8,152 bases of DNA from an uncultured Clostridia bacterium (GTDB lineage: Bacteria; Bacillota_A; Clostridia; Christensenellales; CAG-138). Both the position numbers and the translations under genes were made by a program. The notes under the pieces were generated by a model. The model was given only the letters and a program-made list of their open reading frames with translations. It was not told the DNA's origin and did no database searches. The stretch is taken from positions 1 to 8,152 of the forward strand of contig CAMNHT010000052.1 in the NCBI GenBank assembly GCA_946539625.1, read 5' to 3'. Shown piece after piece: positions 5,838 through 8,152 of this stretch (positions are counted from its first letter, which is position 1; every line of letters begins with the position of its first letter).

Positions 5838-7439
5838 ATGACGAATGCTTCGATTCGCAGACTGATCGGCGGGCTCGGTACAGCCCTGATCTTTCTGATC
5901 TGCGCCGTTGTCATCGGCGCGCACTTTCTGACCGGACGCAGTCTTCAGCGCATCGACGTCTCCGAGTATACGACCGTTCAAAGCGACGGCGCGGGCGGCT
6001 ATACGGCTTCGCTCGACATCGACCGGCTGATCACAAGGGAGCGTCTGCATAACCCGACGGAGACCGAAAAAGCGCAGTATCCCGAGATCGCGGCGCTCAA
6101 AGGACTTGCCATCCGTATAACGCCGCGCGGGGACGGATATGAATTCGAAACGGTTACAAGCGGGGCGGATCCCACGACGCTTCTGAAACAGCACGGGATC
6201 CGGCTCGTCAATACGAAGTGGTCGCTGAGCGGCGCGGAAATTGCGGCTGCGGCGGGACAGAGACCGGCACAGTCGATCTCTCTGGACTTTGCAAGCTATG
6301 TCCGCACGAGCCGCACGGACGCGGGCGACTATGCTGCCGCGGTGGATATCCGAAGCATGCTGCGCGACGCAGGGATCGAAGCTGACGCCGACCCCGGAAC
6401 GAACCTCGGCGCGCGCGCACTGAGAAGTCTTGACGTGGCGTGCCAAAAGACGGACAAAGGCTATAAGCTGCAGACCACGAGCACGGTCCCGACGGTCATG
6501 GAAGACCTTGCGGCAGCAGGGATCAAGATCACCGATACGCAATGGACGTGGAGCGCATCGGAGATGGAAAAGCATATCGGCACGGTAACGCCGCCCGACG
6601 CGCCCAGAACGCCTGTGCCGGATACACCTGTTCCCGCAACGCCGGACGCTTCGGAAACGCCGGCGCCGACGACGCCTTCCGGCACGTTCAATGACAATCC
6701 GGTCATGACGCCGGAAGCAGGCGCAGCGACCGAGGCGCCCGCGCGCAATCAGAACGCGATCACGACGCTGTACGGCTTCGATCAGACCGAGCTTCGGAAG
6801 GCGATCCGAGCGGCGAAGGAGCAGAAGTACGGCAGCAGCATCGAGTCGAGCGAGGTCAAGTACAACTACTTTGCGGTCGGCGGTGAAGCCGCGCAGCACA
6901 GCAACGTGTTCCGCATCGTGTACATCATCACGACATCGAGCGGCACGGAATATCTCGCCGCGGACGTCTATGATATCGAGCTCGAGACCGGATACAAGGC
7001 GAGCGACGTGCATCTTTCCGTAAAGGAAAGCCGCACCGCCGCAAAGAGCACGGACGACCTCAAGGATTATACAGTCTATACGCTGAATGAGGGCAGCATG
7101 GTCTTTGCGGAGAACAAAGGCAAGAGCCCGTTCGACAAGAACGGTCTCGTGAAAGCGAAGAGCATCGAGGAATCGCTGTCCTACGACGAGCTTTGGGACA
7201 TTCCGACAACGGAAGATTTTACGCTGCTGCGGCTTCTGGGCTACGCGCGAAACGAAATGTTTGCCCGCGGCGGACATAAGTTCGGCGATAACAGTACGTA
7301 TACGAAATATTATAAGCAGTTCAGTTGGTACAAGCCGACCGGAAAGGTCACGGCTGACGAGCTCGCGGCGAAGTACCCCGCGACCAAGAAGAACATCACC
7401 ACGATCAAGTTCCTTGAAACACTGATCAAGGAAGGATGA
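5838..7439 (+). CDS. Single-pass membrane protein with duplicated N-terminal module, Thr/Pro linker and YARHG domain
   Basis: The 533-residue product has a short basic N-terminus and one membrane helix (about 10-32). Two tandem copies of a roughly 105-residue module follow: 38-140, starting QRIDVSEYTTVQSDGAGGYTA, and 146-248, starting SISLDFASYVRTSRTDAGDYAA. Both modules end in similar KITDTQWTWS / RLVNTKWSLS strings. A Thr/Pro/Ala-rich linker (249-303) leads to a domain at 305-395 containing YLAADVYDIE, then a C-terminal YARHG-type domain at 467-531 (YARNEMFARGGHKF, then FSWYKP). Module order matches the protein encoded at 3921, so the two genes arose by duplication; this one carries an extra N-terminal module. 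The modules recall the FSGYDGYGTA-type repeats found beside YARHG domains in Firmicutes envelope proteins; that link is from memory. The outward part probably binds cell wall or surface ligands, which is inference. The His of the canonical ARHG signature is replaced by Gly. Confidence 0.87.
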   Translation: MTNASIRRLIGGLGTALIFLICAVVIGAHFLTGRSLQRIDVSEYTTVQSDGAGGYTASLDIDRLITRERLHNPTETEKAQYPEIAALKGLAIRITPRGDGYEFETVTSGADPTTLLKQHGIRLVNTKWSLSGAEIAAAAGQRPAQSISLDFASYVRTSRTDAGDYAAAVDIRSMLRDAGIEADADPGTNLGARALRSLDVACQKTDKGYKLQTTSTVPTVMEDLAAAGIKITDTQWTWSASEMEKHIGTVTPPDAPRTPVPDTPVPATPDASETPAPTTPSGTFNDNPVMTPEAGAATEAPARNQNAITTLYGFDQTELRKAIRAAKEQKYGSSIESSEVKYNYFAVGGEAAQHSNVFRIVYIITTSSGTEYLAADVYDIELETGYKASDVHLSVKESRTAAKSTDDLKDYTVYTLNEGSMVFAENKGKSPFDKNGLVKAKSIEESLSYDELWDIPTTEDFTLLRLLGYARNEMFARGGHKFGDNSTYTKYYKQFSWYKPTGKVTADELAAKYPATKKNITTIKFLETLIKEG

Positions 7440-7459
7440 TCGTACAGAAACGAGCTGCG

Positions 7460-7493
7460 GGCGGATCCTCTTTTTTCGGGGTCCGCCTTTTTT
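7460..7493 (+). terminator. Intrinsic terminator of the YARHG operon
   Basis: A 9-bp stem, GGCGGATCC with GGGTCCGCC (one T-G pair), encloses a 10-base loop that is itself T-rich, and is followed by six T residues (7488-7493). It starts 20 bases after the stop codon. Confidence 0.9.
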
Positions 7494-7517
7494 GATCGAA
7501 AAAGCTGAAATCGGGGC

Positions 7518-7546
7518 TTTACAAACCGGAATGTTTCGGATATAAT
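7518..7546 (+). promoter_or_regulatory. Promoter of the ileS T-box transcript
   Basis: The -35 box TTTACA (7518-7523) and the perfect -10 box TATAAT (7541-7546) are 17 bases apart. Transcription would begin near 7553, giving a leader of about 395 nt to the ileS start. It directly follows the previous operon's terminator. Confidence 0.88.
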
Positions 7547-7638
7547 AACCCGGTAAATCGTTGATCGGGACGAGTAGCGTGTCGAAAACCCTCAGCGAGC
7601 CGCGTACGGTGCAAGGCGGCGGGAGAGCGCGCGTGAAA

Positions 7639-7641
7639 ATC
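7639..7641 (+). promoter_or_regulatory. T-box specifier triplet ATC (Ile)
   Basis: The triplet sits in the 3' side of the specifier loop of stem I within GAAAATCACCC, with A immediately following. It reads Ile, matching the aminoacyl-tRNA synthetase gene downstream. Confidence 0.8.
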
Positions 7642-7691
7642 ACCCGGGAGTGGAACGGCGAAACCGCAGTACGGCAAAACCTGCCGGAAGC

Positions 7692-7809
7692 TGTCATTCT
7701 GAGGAGGCAAAGCCGACGAAGAATCTGAAAGATCCTTCGCACGCGCAAGATCCTTCGCTATGCAAGATCCTTCGCAAATGCAAGATCCTTCGCTATGCTC
7801 AGGATGACA
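7692..7809. repeat. Repetitive palindromic element (REP/MITE-like) inserted in the T-box leader
   Basis: The element is bounded by 12-base inverted ends, TGTCATTCTGAG (7692-7703) and CTCAGGATGACA (7798-7809), which pair with a single T-G mismatch. Inside, GAAGAATCT (7718-7726) and AGATCCTTC (7730-7738) form a hairpin with a GAA loop. AAGATCCTTCGC then occurs four times, at 7729, 7747, 7764 and 7782, a tandem array with 17-18-bp spacing. Elements with TGTCATTCTGAG and AAGATCCTTCGC...CTCAGGATGACA sequences are dispersed widely in bacterial genomes; this is from memory, and copies elsewhere in this genome cannot be seen from one window. No clear target-site duplication is visible. It carries no transposase and would have to be moved in trans if mobile. 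Confidence 0.83.
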
Positions 7810-7882
7810 CAGAGAGCGCAGTAGCCCTTCCCGTATCCCCGCGTTAAGGGGCATGGAGCGGACAGGGAAAACTCTGTCAACT

Positions 7883-7912
7883 GAGGTGGTACCGCGGAAG
7901 AACTTCGTCCTC
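7883..7912 (+). promoter_or_regulatory. T-box antiterminator
   Basis: GAGG (7883-7886) pairs with CCTC (7909-7912). A seven-base bulge, TGGTACC (7887-7893), presents UGGU for the ACCA end of tRNA-Ile. A second helix, GCGGA (7894-7898) with TTCGT (7904-7908), closes the structure around a 5-base loop. The 3' strands are shared with the terminator stem, so the two structures exclude each other. Confidence 0.9.
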
Positions 7913-7937
7913 AAAACGGACGGAGTATTTTATTTTT
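7903..7937 (+). terminator. Regulated T-box terminator before ileS
   Basis: CTTCGTCC (7903-7910) pairs with GGACGGAG (7918-7925) with one T-G pair around a 7-base loop, followed by the interrupted T tract TATTTTATTTTT (7926-7937). The ileS ribosome site GGAGG starts at the next base, 7938. Confidence 0.9.
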
Positions 7938-7947
7938 GGAGGAAAGC

Positions 7948-8152
7948 ATGTACAAAAAAGTCAGTACGGACATGGATTTCGTTTCCCGCGAGAAGGAAAC
8001 GCTGGCATTCTGGAAGGAGAACCGCGTCTTTGAACAGAGCGTGGAGTGGCGCAAAGGCGCGCCTGCCTTTACGTTCTTTGACGGTCCGCCGACGGCAAAC
8101 GGCAAGCCGCACATCGGGCACGTTCTGACCCGCAGCATCAAGGACCTGATCC
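7948..8152 (+). CDS. ileS: Isoleucyl-tRNA synthetase, 3'-truncated by the window edge
   Basis: Only the first 68 codons are present. The product begins MYKKVSTDMDFVSREKETLAFWKENRVF and includes the class I synthetase signature FFDGPPTANGKPHIGH, with HIGH at residues 55-58, an ATP-binding motif. The full enzyme, about 1,000 residues, attaches isoleucine to tRNA-Ile in the cytoplasm. The sequence and the isoleucine T-box in front of it together separate it from valyl- and leucyl-tRNA synthetases. The start ATG is fixed by GGAGG (7938-7942) five bases upstream. Expression is controlled by tRNA-Ile charging through the leader at 7553-7937. Confidence 0.95.
   Translation, partial: MYKKVSTDMDFVSREKETLAFWKENRVFEQSVEWRKGAPAFTFFDGPPTANGKPHIGHVLTRSIKDLI

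Larger units (their letters stand above)
7553..7937 (+). promoter_or_regulatory. T-box riboswitch leader responding to tRNA-Ile
   Basis: The leader has the expected order of T-box landmarks: GACGAGTA of the stem I base, CAGCGAGCC and CGGTGCAAGG of the upper stem I arm, a specifier loop with GTGAAAATCACCC, a hairpin CCCC-GCGTTAA-GGGG (stem III position), GACAG...CTGTC, the conserved GAGGTGGTACCGCGG (7883-7897) and a competing terminator. The specifier triplet is ATC at 7639-7641, an isoleucine codon, followed by the usual purine A. This agrees with the downstream ileS. Uncharged tRNA-Ile would pair with the specifier and, through its ACCA end, with UGGU in the antiterminator bulge, allowing read-through. 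Between stem I and stem III the leader carries a 118-bp repetitive element that is not part of the standard T-box. Outer limits of the leader are estimates from the promoter. Confidence 0.93.

Noticed and set aside
5802..7748. Minus-strand open frame of 648 codons
   Set aside because: It mirrors the second YARHG gene and crosses a terminator, a promoter and part of the T-box. The product is Arg-rich and resembles no family; long antisense frames are common in GC-rich coding DNA.
7684..7817. Target-site duplication flanking the repetitive element
   Set aside because: Flanks GGAAGC and CAGAGA do not match, so no duplication can be claimed.
7650..7847. Small + strand open frame of 65 codons within the T-box leader
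   Set aside because: It crosses the specifier-proximal region and the repetitive element, has no convincing ribosome site, and its product is the translated tandem repeat.

Overview
The window reads as GC-rich chromosomal DNA of an anaerobic, low-to-mid-GC-phylum Firmicute, most likely an uncultured gut member of the Clostridia. Supporting signs are a T-box leader in front of ileS, a LytTR regulator paired with a DUF3021 membrane protein, YARHG-domain surface proteins, and strong G/C bias at third codon positions. Every convincing gene is on the + strand. The long minus-strand ORFs are shadows of these genes.

Layout. (1) Bases 1-1155 hold the 3' part of an M29-family aminopeptidase, closed by a strong terminator (1175-1197). 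(2) A good promoter (1238-1266) drives a membrane-anchored alpha/beta hydrolase of the PAF-acetylhydrolase/dienelactone hydrolase type (1299-2663). It is followed closely by a LytTR DNA-binding protein (2677-3117) and a four-helix DUF3021 protein (3121-3558), ending in a terminator (3572-3595). (3) Bases 3680-3829 are a sharply AT-rich array built on 9-, 18- and 45-bp periodicities. (4) A three-gene operon (3921-7439) follows: a single-pass membrane protein with a degenerate C-terminal YARHG domain, a two-helix protein with an acidic tail and a zinc ribbon, and a larger paralogue of the first with a duplicated N-terminal module. A terminator lies at 7460-7493. (5) Bases 7518-7947 are a near-consensus promoter and an isoleucine T-box leader (specifier AUC), followed by the 5' end of ileS.

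How the parts fit. The LytTR/DUF3021 pair is a recognised two-gene regulatory module in Firmicutes, and its position after the hydrolase suggests co-transcription. The YARHG operon looks like a cell-envelope system: two proteins project related domains outward, and a third presents a zinc ribbon on the cytoplasmic side. In many Firmicutes these parts occur in one polypeptide, so here the architecture appears split. The T-box leader carries a 118-bp repetitive palindromic element with four tandem copies of a short motif. Its right end could also pair with the 5' strand of the antiterminator, which makes it the most unusual regulatory structure in the window.
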